A DNA stretch of 64,000 bases from NCBI GenBank assembly GCA_035041965.1, contig JAPYMA010002965.1:28735-92734 (forward strand). Direction: 5' to 3'. The position numbers were made by a program, and so were the translations under genes. Below, piece by piece: positions 21,601-34,728 of the stretch. The notes beneath the pieces were generated by a model that did no database searches, was not told the origin of the DNA, and worked only from the letters and a program-made list of their open reading frames with translations. This DNA comes from Anisakis pegreffii (Eukaryota > Nematoda > Chromadorea > Rhabditida > Anisakidae). Position 1 is the stretch's first letter. Every line of letters starts with the position of its first letter.

Positions 21601-24600
21601 AGAAGAAGAACAATTCGAGAAATTATGCAGAAAAATCAAAGTCAGTTCTTCATTGATCAGAAGATCTTAATAACCGAATGGAAAGGAATGAAATTTAGTG
21701 GACTAAAGAAACCGCGGTTATGGTTGCTGAGAAGAGATGGTGAAAAAGAGCACTGAAGAAGTTGTAAACAGAACGTAGTGATAAAGTGGGTGTCAGTAAT
21801 GAAAACATGATGAATGACAAGTTGTGTTGATACCTTGAATGAAGTGAACTGAAAATGATTAGAACATCAACTAAATTGAACAGAATACAATATAATAGAT
21901 CGTGTTTGTTGCGATGCATGCGTAAAATGAAATTAAATGTTTGTGCATGACGCATCGTCTGAACATGATGAAGCATGAAGGGCATGTATCAACGAACGAT
22001 CACGGCAGTTGCTCCATATTACTCTGAACGCTTATTAATGATCAACACCGCTGGTAGAAGCTGTGAGAGTAATAGCGATAGAAACACGTCTAGTTGCACT
22101 ATTGATCGTCGTCCACAGATGAACTATTGATTTTAACACCCTAAGGCACTAGGTATCTAACGATGCTTCTTCCTATTCGTGACGGACACATGCAAATAGT
22201 ACGACTTTTGATACGTTTCGGCTATCTGAACAGTAATAACAATCATACTTCAGTCCAATATCAAGAGATTGCTCTGATATTTTTTTAAGAATATATTTGG
22301 TATATAAGTGGAAAGCGAAACAGCACTGAGACTGCATGTAAAGTTTTCACATATTGGTGCCAAAAACTGAATCAACGGCAGAAACTGCATGTAAGAGGTA
22401 TTCGAAGGCATGTTTCTGGACAGAAATGAGCTGGTAGGAGGAAAGATTCAGCGAGAAAATGAATATGAAAAACATTGTTGATTTGATATAACGTATGACT
22501 TGGATATGAACCACTGAAATGGTGATGAAGTACAGTCACGCAGTAATGCGCAGTGTTTTGAACGAAAAGAAGACATCGTTGAAGTTTGATTTTTATCATA
22601 AAATTTGACATGATAGACGGCAATATTATGATGATTAAAGGTATGCATACACATACACAGACAGACACACATAAGACTATAGATGAAGTTCGATTGATGT
22701 CTGTTCCATACTCGTACTTTATACCTTTCATCACGAATGAACATTCATCAACACAACGAGCTGTTCTGGATGCGAAAAAATACATGTATGCATGCGCCAT
22801 TGATGTTTGCAAAAGAAACATTTCATGAAAATAGATGACAAAAGAGAAATCTGAACGAAACAGATTTGTTGATTGCTATTTAAAAAAATGATATGATATG
22901 AAATGGAATAATGATAAAGAATGAAAGCAAAGCTGTGATATGGAAAAGATGAAAAAAAGAGCGACGATGAGAGATAGAGTCAGAGATCGGAAAGGAACAA
23001 ATCGATGTGTGAAATAATGTTGAACATAGATTGCAAAGAACAGTCATCAACCAGCCAACTGGCTGCTTGAAAATGCTGTGTGTTTTGTTGCGCTTTTCGT
23101 TGTTTGATGCTCAGTTCAGTGCTAACGTGACAATAGTGCATAGATACTTGACAAACAATGCATACTTATTCAATATCAGTTACAATTAAACCAAACTTCA
23201 TTCGCACAATGCACAATGCACACAAACATGTCGTCTAGTCACCTAACTCGAAATACCTTCTTCCATACGAACTAATCGTGAACAATTCGTTCCACCTGCA
23301 CATAGGTTGAACCCAAATAAAGGTTTAACATGCACTATTAGTACCGAAGAAGTGAATTTTTGTAATAGTTAGTGCATCTGGGAAATTAACAGGCTGATAA
23401 ATACGAATGCCCACTTATTCACTATCACCATTGACATAAAATTCTCCTCATCTTTCATTCAAGAATCGCCATAACAAGCAGGTATTACTGGAAGACGGCA
23501 AATACAGAAAAAACGTATTCGGAAGAATTTGTTTGCTTCACCAGAAAGTTCGGAGATCGTGCTTCCCGAAGCAGTCTCTTTCGACCACTTAATCGAAAGT
23601 TGCGACTAAGAAGTAATCGTGAATTTCCCGAAACCTTTTTGCTCATGGAAAAAGCAATCTGACGATCGGCATCTCCACTGTCGCTTCAAAATAATTTTAA
23701 CAGCAACAAAAACTAACCAATGAACACATTCAAAACGGATGGCATATGTTCTATCGTAAAGTGCGTTTTCGATGAATGATTGCATTTTCCACCACAGAAC
23801 AGACATCTCTAAAGAGTGAACATCATACGAGTGAAGCGTAGTGCTTTATAAAATGGATCAGCAGTGTAATGAAAACAAGAAAAAAAAATTCACTCAAACT
23901 TTCTCCTAAACCGAAAAGTATAAACGGAGAGATGATGCTTAACGTTCTCATTTCTAAAGTATTCTTTTCAAAACATCGATAACAAATTTCAGTTTATACC
24001 ATACATTCAAAAGTTTCGTAATCATTTTCCTAATAAGACCCTTGAGTAATTTCTTCAGTAATCTGCCACTAAATTCATAGCGACCATTTCATAAAAACTA
24101 TCATGCGAACGCTCTACATTTAAATGAATATTATGAACAAAATTCATCTGAATCCATTAACGTTATCAATAACCAAGTGAGTGTGCATATCACAAAAATG
24201 TCACAGAAGTAATTATTGAAATTTGATATGAAACCGTAAACGACAAATGAGTGTAACTGGTAAGAGTCGAAGCAATGGGCGCGAGAAACGAATTTTAAAA
24301 TGTAAGACTATCAATTTCGGACTAATGAAAATTTTCCAAAATTTCACGCGGTAGCATGACTGTTTACTGTTCCGCAGTTATCACATTCACTTTCACCGAA
24401 TCGAAACTAGTCCATTTCTAAATTAATTTCAAGATGCGATTATTGCATTACTGAAATTTGTTTTGAAAAGCAGATGCAATTAGCCTTAATCGAAAGAATG
24501 AAATTCGTCTCCCTTGAAACCAAGAATTGCTTTGTAGCTTCCTTAGAGGTAGTTTCGTAGATACATTTCGAGCCACAAATCTCAATGCAGTGGCCTAACG

Positions 24601-24639
24601 GTCATCATAACAGTCATGAGTTGGGAGCGAAATGAACGG
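18621..24639. other. Intergenic, no recognised gene
   Basis: This stretch lies upstream of the nuclear receptor start. It holds a short direct repeat of about 20 bases (AATGATTTGTGTCT twice, 19,455-19,510), a small inverted repeat around AAGCCAAG/CTTGGCTT (19,361-19,391), a (TA)11 tract near 20,071-20,092 and a CA-rich tract near 22,650. Minus-strand open frames at 20,475-20,832 are the only exon-like stretches. The 149-codon minus ORF at 22,372-22,821 has no recognisable motif. Confidence 0.6.
20615..20802 (-). CDS. Weak candidate: two short linked exons
   Basis: Reading the minus strand, a TTTTCAG acceptor at about 20,801 opens a frame starting RFEQHSACMHK that reaches a GTATTC donor near 20,696. 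A TTTGCAG acceptor at 20,681 would continue it in frame as GYEEALIYYVVDMSLD and a stop. The intron would be only about 20 bases, far below a normal length, so a direct join is unlikely. The exons may belong to different structures or be chance. No family recognised. Confidence 0.12.
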
Positions 24640-25290
24640 TACCTTAATCCTTTCAGCATCAGACGACTAATCTACTTGTTCGTTCCTTTATTTAGTCAGC
24701 AAATCCAACTCATTACGAGTTTGTGCCTCTCTTTTATTACCAATATCATTGATATCACTATATCACCAATATCACATTCTTCTTTCGTTAGTATTTTTCT
24801 TTCCTCGCAGCCAACGATAACAGCGTTGGAAATCATCTGTCTTCATGAAATTCTGAGTTGGATTATTGATTTGGCAAGCACAGAGGTTTTGGGCTACTCT
24901 CCCATATTGCCTAATGATTTCTAAGGAGAGGGACTCGAAAGGAACCCAAAAATATATTCCGATCGATCGATTGAACATTCGTCCAACGATCATTCAGAGT
25001 AGCTGTTCGGAACAACCAACAGTAGTAAATCAGTAATCTTTCGGTATCAGTAATAAACAGCCAATGTAACCGAGTAGATCCATAGCAATCGGCGTATCAA
25101 GCATTACATAACCAAGCAGTAACGAATGCCTGTTGCCACAAATAATTTGCATATTTGAACATAGCCGAATACCAGTCCATTAAACAGCCGCAACAATGAA
25201 AAACATTTCGTCGATCGCATGAATCGGCAAATTAACCGCTTAGTAGCTGTTTGCAACAACCAACAGTAGTATCTCTACTGTTCATTCGCA
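24640..25290 (-). repeat. Dispersed repeat, copy A
   Basis: This segment matches, on the minus strand, the two segments at 48.1-48.6 and 48.65-49.22 kb. Shared blocks include GCTATGGATCTACTCGGTTA, GAATGTTCAATCGATC, CAAATCAATAATCC and AACTCGTAATGAGTT. In one frame it encodes MFNRSIGIYF followed by QNFMKTDD and ending GKKNTNERRM, partly preserved in the other copies. Upstream in another frame LDTPIAMDLLGYI is also partly preserved. Stops break any longer product. I do not recognise the element family; a degraded transposon or a decayed gene duplicate are both possible. Confidence 0.75.
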
Positions 25291-28200
25291 CAATGGCCAA
25301 TCTTTCGTTCCTTTATCGATACTAATCTCAAAATGATTACTACAGAGTAAGCCAAATCAATGAAATTTCTCTAAAATACCACAAACTCAGTGCATTTCCT
25401 TTTTTTTTCGTAGGCATTTCTTGACCGATTTTTTGTTGAGCGCATATTCGAACATTGATTTTAAATTAACGGAAATGAACTTGTGAAGGACACTGAAAAT
25501 GATTTCGAATGCATATACACACTATTCCGAGAAATGCACTTTTGATGTGATGATCGAGAATTTTGACTCGCTCGCAACTGATTTCCATCGATGCATTCTC
25601 GAATACTTTTTACGGATTGCTCGTATCGCATATCGATTCTAAAAAAATGTAAAGCGGAACAAAATTCGAACAAACATCCCACTAACAAAATTCATCAACC
25701 CTTCTTCACAAACGCATCCTGCAAGTAAACGTTTCTTTAACTCATTCCAATCCTAAATTTCTCAAAGCAATTTCTAACGATGATGAGATAGATATTGACA
25801 ATTTACAACGATCAGAAATGAATCACCAGTGTGAAAAAAAATCACTTATCGTTGCATTTAAAATCATTGTTTAGATGCAATCGAAATCATTTCGCTCAGT
25901 CATGACGTGTGAGAAAGCCTTACATGTTATCACTGATTTATTGATATGATAAAAGTAAAGAATTTACAATTAGTAAGTAATGCGAAATTGACATAAAGAA
26001 GCAATCAACATCATTTAATGACATTACGATATGTGAACATCAGCATAATAAGAAAATGATGGCAGTTAGAATGGAAGTGTGACTTTCACGTTGCTCAACA
26101 GCAAAACAATCAAGAAACTGATGAGCCTTCGAGGCGAATAAAACACTCATAGATCTCTGCACTGCTAGCAATAAACACGATGAAAAAAACCTTAATCGCA
26201 TTATAAATCAAATGAATTATCTTCTTACATAAAAGCACTTTCCATAGAACCAACAAAAATGGCAGAGAGAACAGAACAGTCAAATTCGATACGTCCTACA
26301 GTACAGACTGCTAATAACAACTCCAACAGTCACAAACTTTTCGCCCACAATCAACGTTTATGCACTGAATTTTAATACTGCATTCGAAATTCATCCAAAT
26401 AGAATGAATACTTTCGCAGTTAATTAAGCTATTGTAAAGAATGCAGAGGAATGCTTTGTAAAACAACAACAGTTATGATATGCTAACCACAACGATAATG
26501 CCAATGAAAAAAGAGAAGCATATCTACATCACTACCGTTACATTCATTAAGACGATCTTGAATCATGAATGATCAGTGCCATTGTAACGTGCTTATTCAA
26601 TGATTGTTCAGAACAGTGAAATGTTCATGATGTGATCATTGGCATCAACCTAAATGGAAACGTCATCTCTTCATCGCAAATAACGTTCGTGCATGGAAAG
26701 GACTTTGCGCACACTTGACTGATGAATGCTGGCAATACAACAATAAGAAATTATGTGGAATTCAAGCGCATTTTTTGGTATAGAAAAAATTGTGAACATT
26801 TTCATAAGGATCACATTGCAACGATGCAATGATAATGGCCAGAGATAGGAAAGTGCGTTTCTGCTGCATACGTTAACGCTTTACGAACAAGAGGAACTTG
26901 CAAATGATTTGAGGTGCAAACATACGTACGACATTCCAATTCACTGATAATCACTTCGAGCTGAACTGTGATAAGATGAAAGGAAAAATTGATGAGAGGT
27001 AGAAATTTTAGGTGGCATATTTTTGATTATGAATGATCGTATTTGATTATAACTGCACGTTTAGAAATGCATAGAGCAAAGAATTATGCTGATCAAATAA
27101 GAAAGAGTGATAATTCTTCCAATTGATTGAATCAAAAATCCGTGATTGCTGTGAACGACTAGCCATTGATAAATGCAAGAAATTATACACTCATCTTTAT
27201 GATCACATTCTCATCAGAACAAGATTTCTAAATTTATGAATAAACGAATTTAACACTTAACTGATGAACAAACAAATGTGCAATGAAAAGGTTTCTGACA
27301 ACGAATATCAGACAATTGCTCTCAATCAGTTATCAATAACGATAATTTCAAATCATCAGGGTAATTGATGAGACGGTTTCAGAAAAGTGTTGTTGTCCTA
27401 TGCTTGATCAACTCAACCGGAAATTTCGAAATTTCTTTCACAAACGCTGATGATCGATGAATCGAAACAGAAATAATGAAACAAAAAAACCTAATAAGTG
27501 GAAAAAATGAAACCACATAAATTTTGAGCTGACAATAAAACAATTTTTCCGCTCGCTAAATGAAAAATTAATATTAATCAAATCAAAAATTGAAAGGACC
27601 AGATTCAATTTCTTCCCTGTCACACTTCCGAGACTCGATCTCAAACCTGGAGTACTTTATTCAATTTCAGGAGTGTTTTTTGTTGTTTCAGTAGTATTGA
27701 GTAAATGTGCGAATGTATTAATTAAATCATTTCGCTCACGTTCAGAGATAAAAAAGTGCTAATAAAGAATCAATTGATGAGAATGAAAATCCAGAACGAA
27801 TGAAACAAATGGAACGCAGATTGATGCAAAACTGAAAGCGATCGAATGCGAATACATTGTGAGCGATAAGCAAACGAGCGAAAATGCAATGAGTGAATGA
27901 ACGTGATGATTTCGAATGTGAATAATCCATCGGATACGACTTATATGTCGCTTCAGATACGCTCGATTATTGCGAATTTGGTACGTCCACTCAACGGAAC
28001 CGTCTCAAATTCACTGCAACGATACCAACTAAGAAACATTCAAACTGAAAACATATAAAAAGTTGTCTGTGTTGAACGTTTCGCCTCAATCGTTCGCAGT
28101 ATGTCGTTATGCACAAAGCAAAGCGGTGGCGCTTTGTAGATGAGGAGGATGGATGGGTGGAAGGAAGGTTTTCATTCCATTTTATGAATGGCGTGTGAAT

Positions 28201-29222
28201 TCATTTCCCAATCAGCGTGGATGTTTTGATAGGTATAGTGCTGTTTCGGGACAAAGCAGGGTGTTGTTTATGGATAAAATTCGTAGAGTGTTCAGACATC
28301 ATCCTTTTAATGGCGTGTGTTTCGGTGAGCTCATATTGGGATGAGTGCATAAATACTGAGTGAAACCAGTTTTTTTACTTATTGATGACTGTTTTCATGA
28401 CATCAAGGATGAAGTTGGAACTCTATTTGTTATTGCTTTTGTCAGTGTAATTTTTATGTTTTTTTTTTTTTGAAATTTGTTATTAGTGCTGTTTTCATTA
28501 TTGATATTATTATTATTACTATTGATTTGTTAGTGCATATTGAATCGTCGTCGTGATGTAGCCAGTATACGTGTAGCCAGTATGCAACTTTATTGCACAC
28601 CGTTTATGAAGAGAAGCCAAATAGGAACATGGCAGTGGGATAAGTCAATGAGCAGAGCTTTGAAAGAGGGTAATTTCTGGAGACTGAACTAATCGGTCCT
28701 CTCTTTTAATTAAATGCTGATGAATTCGTGAATTCATTAATCCGTTCATCCATGATGATGCGCGACTTGAGTTGCTTAAGTAGCGATTGGAACAGCAATC
28801 GCAGCTCTGCCTTCGTAACTCCAACTATAGTTCTGTTCCACCACCTCAAAATTCAATTCGAGTTCCTTTGGGTAGCAATCTTCTAATGTAATCAACGATA
28901 TCAACAAAGTTGGAAATCTGAACTAGTCCAACAAGACAGTAATTGTTAATGTACTGCCAGTGTATATAATAATCAAAATGAGAATTTCACATTTTTATCC
29001 GAATTCTCGTAAATCGTATTTCTGAATGAATTAAACGTTCACAAGCGCATTATACGGAAAAATTTATGTGAGGAGTCTGATTAGTAATTTTTCTTTGCTC
29101 TTCTTTTCAGATCCTTTTCGACTCTCTCGGTTCGGGAAGAACAATCTCATCAGTATTGGATTATGAGTCGTGTGTGAATCGTGTTCAATATTACTCTTGA
29201 AGTAATTTATTTATTCAGCATA
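25291..29222. other. Intergenic upstream of GPHR
   Basis: No gene recognised. The last kilobase before the GPHR start holds poly-T runs (28,455-28,475), a direct repeat GTGTAGCCAGTAT near 28,560-28,590, and an acceptor CTTTTCAG at 29,103-29,110 that could precede a 5' untranslated exon. Confidence 0.6.
29206..29218 (+). promoter_or_regulatory. Likely spliced-leader acceptor of GPHR
   Basis: TTTATTTATTCAG ends four bases before the GPHR start codon. A U-rich acceptor with no nearby coding donor upstream is what a trans-spliced nematode mRNA would show. Cis-splicing of a 5' untranslated exon is the alternative. Confidence 0.5.
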
Positions 29223-32200
29223 ATGGTTGTTGTTGTGTGGGATTGCATTGTTATGCTTTCATCTCAGGTATTTTCTTCAGAATACATTTCGAGTTTATTT
29301 ATTTTCGGAAATGTAAATTTTTATTATTCACCTTTTTTTGCGAAGGTGATCAACCACAACAAATTGCAGTTGGTGTTCTTCTTGTTGGGTTGGCTGTTTT
29401 TTATGAAGCAATTATTCCGTGATTACGAAGTGCATCAACGTATGGTGCAGATACTGTTCTCGATAACATTCGCGTTGTCGTGTACGATGTTCGAACTGAT
29501 CATCTTCGAGATCCTCGGTGTTTTAGAACCAACGTGAGTTTAATTTCTTTTCTCTTCTACCTTCACGGCAGAGTGCTTGAAGATACTGGCTGTTGTTTTC
29601 AAATTGTGGTGTCTAGAATTGGGTGCTTAAAACTGTTTATCGTTATGCGAAATTCTTGAAATTTTTCATTAATTTAGCATAACATTTAATTTCTAGTCAT
29701 ATTTTATTTAAATCTTTCATCGTGTGATAATTTTTGTGGGATAGAATGAACGAACGAAATTTTTCAAAAGTTGAAAGCAGTTTTCAGGTCGAGATTTTTA
29801 CATTGGAAATTGGGTTTATATTCGATTTTGTTCGTACTTATTGTTGCACTGCCTATATACGTCTCTTATTCAGTGTTTACATCACTTCCGTTTGGTGAGT
29901 TTGATGCAGATTTTGGTAATCGTTATCAATTGGCATTGTACTTTTGCATAATAATTCATGAATTATCGTCTTTTTTTGAAGCGGAAGCATTTTAAGTTCT
30001 TTGTTTTGTTTTTCACTTCGCACTGATATTCATTTAACACGAAATTTAGTTTTACATATGGTATTGCATGTACTTCGAAAAATGAATGCAGTTATACCTT
30101 CTCAGAGCAAAGTTTTTCAGTTGGTCGTAAGTGGCTGTTACCACTGACAATGACTTCGTGGATGATATTCATTTATTTTTTCTGGAAAACTGGAGATCCG
30201 TTCCCGATACTTAGCGCAAAGCATGGTTCATCTTAATCAATTTCTGTAATCTTGTTGTAATTTTATGTAACCCGCATTGATAATCCCCACTCCATCTGTT
30301 ATTTTCATGGCATAGTCTGTTCAAAATTTGCATCAAATCAACGAATTAATCAACCCAGACAATTCACGACCCTACTTAAATGGCTATCGTTATACTCCAA
30401 AAAAAAGCTTCATGGTGGATGGAATGAAAATTTGAGGGATATTCTCAATCGAGCAAGCGATATCTCGTATCGGTGTGATCGGTGTGACCGTGATGGCAAT
30501 CCTGTCGGGTTTTGGTGCGGTGAATGCCCCGTACTGTTACATGACTATATTTATGCGACCGGTTGGCGCGGTACATATTGCACAAATGGAACGTAAATTG
30601 ATGCATACGATGGAGATGATCATCGCCAAAAAGAAACGACTTTGCATGATCGAACGCGAACTCGCGAGAAGCGCTTTTACTAGAGGTTCGTCTTTTGATC
30701 GATGCCAACATTTTTGATTTTAAAATCAAACATTCCTTGAACTGGCTGATGAGTATATATGTACCGTATGTACGAAGACGGTATTTAGCGATATTGGATC
30801 GTTGTAAGTTGCGGGATGTCCGACATTGGCTTATCCAATGCTCTCTTTACATCACCTTTCGTAGAGAGGTCATCATCACTTCATCGAAATTTCCGTTGAC
30901 GTCAGCAAAGATTATTCTCATAGTTATTAAAATATTCATTAGAATGATTACAGTTATAATTTAGGTGGTGACGAGGGCGGTTTATTCCAACGTCTTTGGG
31001 GCTCTGTTTCTTTTTCGTCCAATTCTCTGAAGGATCAGATTAGGTGAATATTTCATCTCCATTATAAGACTGCATTTCTTTTCATGCGACTTTTTCTGGT
31101 TGAAAATGAGTTTTGTCAGTCAGTATGTAATCATTGGTGAGTATGCTCCTACACTTGCACTCCTAATTCTGAATCAAGTAGTAAAAATTTTAAGTAGAGA
31201 AGCAACACGCAGTTGATCGTTGTTGCGTGATTTGTGCAGTGGATTTGGAATGTTTATATAATGAATCGGTAATTTGCAGTTGTTTGAATGTCGAAATTGT
31301 TCCTTTGGAGGAGTTGAGCCGATACTTATTTCTTGAAATCGTTGAATTGAGAAATATGAGAGTAAGTTTATTTGCGATACATTGACAGTGTCTTAACAAT
31401 ATGACAGATGTTGATGAGTACTTGAGAATGGTGCATTAAAGATGCGAGTTTACCGTTATAGAGGATTTTTGTTCGATGAGTGATAAGTCTGTAAACGATA
31501 ATAATTTTGGATCTTTAGTGAGATCATATTCTTCTTGTTTGATCAGTCGCAGTGTCTCTGAAACAGTGAAAAACCTTCCTTAAAATTATTTTTATTCTTC
31601 ATTCCATTCATTTTGCAATAAACTTGCGTGGTTCGTTCTGAAATAATGAATCAACGGTTTGAGGATCGGCTGGAATACAGTAAGACGTGGCAAGGACAAT
31701 ATTTTAATGTAATGGGTCATTTTTTCTCGGTTTATTGCATATGGAAAATTTTTATTTGTACGATCAATATTGTTTTTGACCGCGTTGGCAGAGTTGATCC
31801 GGTCACGCGAGGAATTGAAATTGCTGTGAAGTATATGGGATTCCAACTTGACGTTAGTATTCATTTTACTAATATATCTGAGTGATGTAGCAATCATGCA
31901 AACTTTCAAGATGATCCTTTTCGATTTTATTGATGGTTGTTTTGTGTGAGATGAGAGAATACTGAAATAATATTGAATGCGAATTATCTTAAGATGCTCT
32001 CAAGCAAACAAACGTTTTCAGTGTTTGAGCTAGGAGAATGTGGGCATTTGATAGGAAAGTCATACTAAAATGGTGATAATAATAAAGTTGAAAACAACAG
32101 GGTATTAATATTAATAAAATAAGGAATTTTAGGTGAGGTTCTGGTCGCAACACATATCATTTCTTTTAGTAGGAGTGATAGTGGTGACATCAATCCGTGG

Positions 32201-33476
32201 CCTATTAATAACGTTAACAAAATTTTTCTATATGATCTCAAGTAGTAAATCGTCGAATCTTATCGTTTTGCTTCTTGCGCAAATTATGGTTAGTTTTTGA
32301 TTGTATTCGTTCGTTGCTTATTCTCGTTCAGTCAGCTTATCATAACTCTGTTTCGTAATTGTTGAAAATGAGGAGATTGCACGAGATGATCTATATCATT
32401 CATTAAAACTATCTAAATATTCAATATTCAATCGATTTTCTAAACTCATTCCTCTCTTATTCTTCGTCACTTCCACGAAGCAGATAATTTCACGAACATA
32501 CATAAGAAGCAGTTCTCTCGTAAAGCATGATTATTTTTTGAATGATTATAATGCAGTTGTTCTCCGAAATGATTGTTGATTAGTATTTTGTTGGTTAATG
32601 AATACCTATTTCATTTTATTACAAGTGCACTTGTGAACTCGTTGGTCGTGATTTCATAAATCAAACGCCCTATTGCTTTATCCATTACGTAATGACATAT
32701 TTATTCGTTCTGAAAAAAAAGTTGTGTAATGATATATAATCAGAAAAAATACGATTTGGAACGGGTGTATAAATGTTCCTTCAGCTTATGAGATATGTAG
32801 ATTGCTGTTGAGCACTGATATGGTTGTTCATCGAGAACCTAAGAATCTTGTTATAATTACAATAATTAAAATTTGTGCATCATCCTTCGAATGTGTGCAT
32901 TTGAATTGCTATCAACGTGAACAATTAATTTTTGTCGATAATGAAGAGGAAAAATTGTGCTTTGAAATTGAGTTGAGTCGAAATCTAAATGTTTCTTTTC
33001 TGTTCAGGGTATGTATTTCGTTTCAAGTGTTTTACTGATGCGAATGAATATGCCACACGAGTACAGGTATGTATGCTTCATCAGATGATCATTGAAAATA
33101 AACCAACTCATCAGGGAAAATATTGTTTGCGTCTGAATGGCGTTAATTTCAAGCGAACTAATTATTACTTATCAGTTAGTTATTGACAATGACGTAATCG
33201 TTATCATTTAGCGGTATTAAATTTGGATTAATTTACGTATCTTATCATCAAGTTGCCACATTTACAAGTCACAGCAAGACTTTATTTAATAAAACTTTCA
33301 AAGTTGTGCTCAATAACCGATCCAACTTGAGGTCAATAATCACCGAAGTGTTGGGCGATTTACAATTCAATTTCTATCATCGATGGTTCGACGTTATGTT
33401 TCTAATATCGGCACTGATTAGTATCGCATTCCTGTGGTTAGCACACAAACAAACTCCAATCACTAACGAACCGTAA
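29223..33476 (+). CDS. gphr: Golgi pH regulator (GPHR/GPR89 family), 11 exons
   Basis: Multi-pass membrane protein of the Golgi/ER, known in other animals as an anion channel needed for Golgi acidification. Exons: 29223-29267, 29370-29533, 29788-29894, 30121-30225, 30437-30685, 30965-31043, 31280-31361, 31664-31852, 32133-32288, 33008-33066, 33332-33476. Phases agree throughout and give 459 aa, close to the human length of about 455. Conserved blocks are easy to see: GWLFFMKQLFRDYE, CTMFELIIFEILGVL, KTGDPFPILSAKHG, GVIGVTVMAILSGFGAVN, DRVGRVDPVTRGIEI, SIRGLLITLTKFFY, SSSKSSNLIVLLLAQIMGMY and QFNFYHRWFDVMF. Hydrophobic helices sit in the N-terminal third and the C-terminal third, with a charged loop between them (ERKLMHTMEMIIAKKKR, then LEELSRYLFLE). 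Exons 5, 8 and 11 are preceded by TTTGAG or CTTGAG instead of the usual CAG. For exon 11 an alternative upstream acceptor would meet a stop. It converges on DHDDS. Confidence 0.96.
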
Positions 33477-34728
33477 TGATTTCGTGACGATTATTCGAAC
33501 GATACTTATTCTGTCATGAAATGTTATAAGACTGACTGACCGACTGTCGTTTTAAAATGAACACTGCATTATAAGTGATTTGAATTCGTGACATCTTATA
33601 TATAGTTACTTACTTCTGTCGAATCTCGAAAAGAGTATCACTAATTCGTTGAAATTCCTCTTCAAATGGAATGAATGGCTAGTAGAAATTGCCTGTATCA
33701 TATTGTCTCAAGTATGTGTGTACGTGAAGGCCTCTAATGTCAGTTCATATCAAGTGCTTAAATGATCATCAACGTCCCTATGACTCTAGTTTCCATAGTG
33801 AAAGTAACATTTCGTTGTTGATTTTGTTTTCGTTTGCAGCGAACTGCATTTTTCTAAAACGTAATCTGTGATATGGAATATAATAAATTGTTTTTTCTGC
33901 TTTGTTTGTTCAATTTCATTATAACTGTTAAATGCATTTTTCAATTTGCAAACAAATACCTTCACATATTGCGAGTTAACCATTTATGTTCGGTAATCGT
34001 TGACGAGAGTCTGTGCTCGCGCTTATAATTAAACGACTATAATTAAACAAATGACATCCGAACTAACTGCAATGATAACTGCACACATCGAATGTTGTCT
34101 AATAGTTACTGCAGTACACTTCTGTGCGTTTTGGTTGCCATCTGCATTTTTAAAATCGATATCACAGCGTTTAAAGCGGTGGAATCAAAGAGCGACTAAT
34201 GGAAAAAAATAATTGGTGTCAATAACGACAGACTAACCAGTAATTTTAGTTCGGTGATATTTGTCGCGCGATAAAAAAAAGCGAGTGTTTAGTTTAGAGA
34301 TGAAATAAATTATTTATCACAACGTTATGTATCCGTTTTTACTATTATCACATCGACTTCTTTCTCATCCATAAACTAATATTCACGAATGGTCAGATGC
34401 AAAAAGTTGTCGAATTCTGTATAAATCAAAATCAATTTGCAAACAACGATCACGTATGATCGCCGTTTGTTCGAATTATCACAACTAATTTCAAAGGAAA
34501 AGTCACAAACTTTATCGAAAAATTGATGTTAATGTAGAAAATTCAACAAGGAAATTCAGTAAGAAAATTGGAAGAGGTCATGTCAATGGAGTAACGAGCA
34601 TTCTTTAGTTTAGATATGCAGCAGCCATTCACGATGAGAAGATCACATGGAGCAGTTTAGATTGAATGACTAGCTGATGAAACATTCGGAATTTGTTGCT
34701 GGGATAAGATTATTTGAAGACGTTTCAG
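33477..34728. other. Convergent intergenic region GPHR/DHDDS
   Basis: Space between the stop codons of two convergent genes; it should carry both 3' untranslated regions. No repeat or gene seen. Confidence 0.7.

Noticed and set aside
22372..22821. 149-codon minus-strand ORF with CVSVCVCVC
   Set aside because: The Cys/Val run is just a CA-type microsatellite; no domain, no splice support, and two other frames overlap it.
28141..28344. 63-codon ORF (MGGRKVFIPF...) upstream of GPHR
   Set aside because: No motif, no splice site linking it to GPHR, and GPHR already has a complete N terminus at 29,223.
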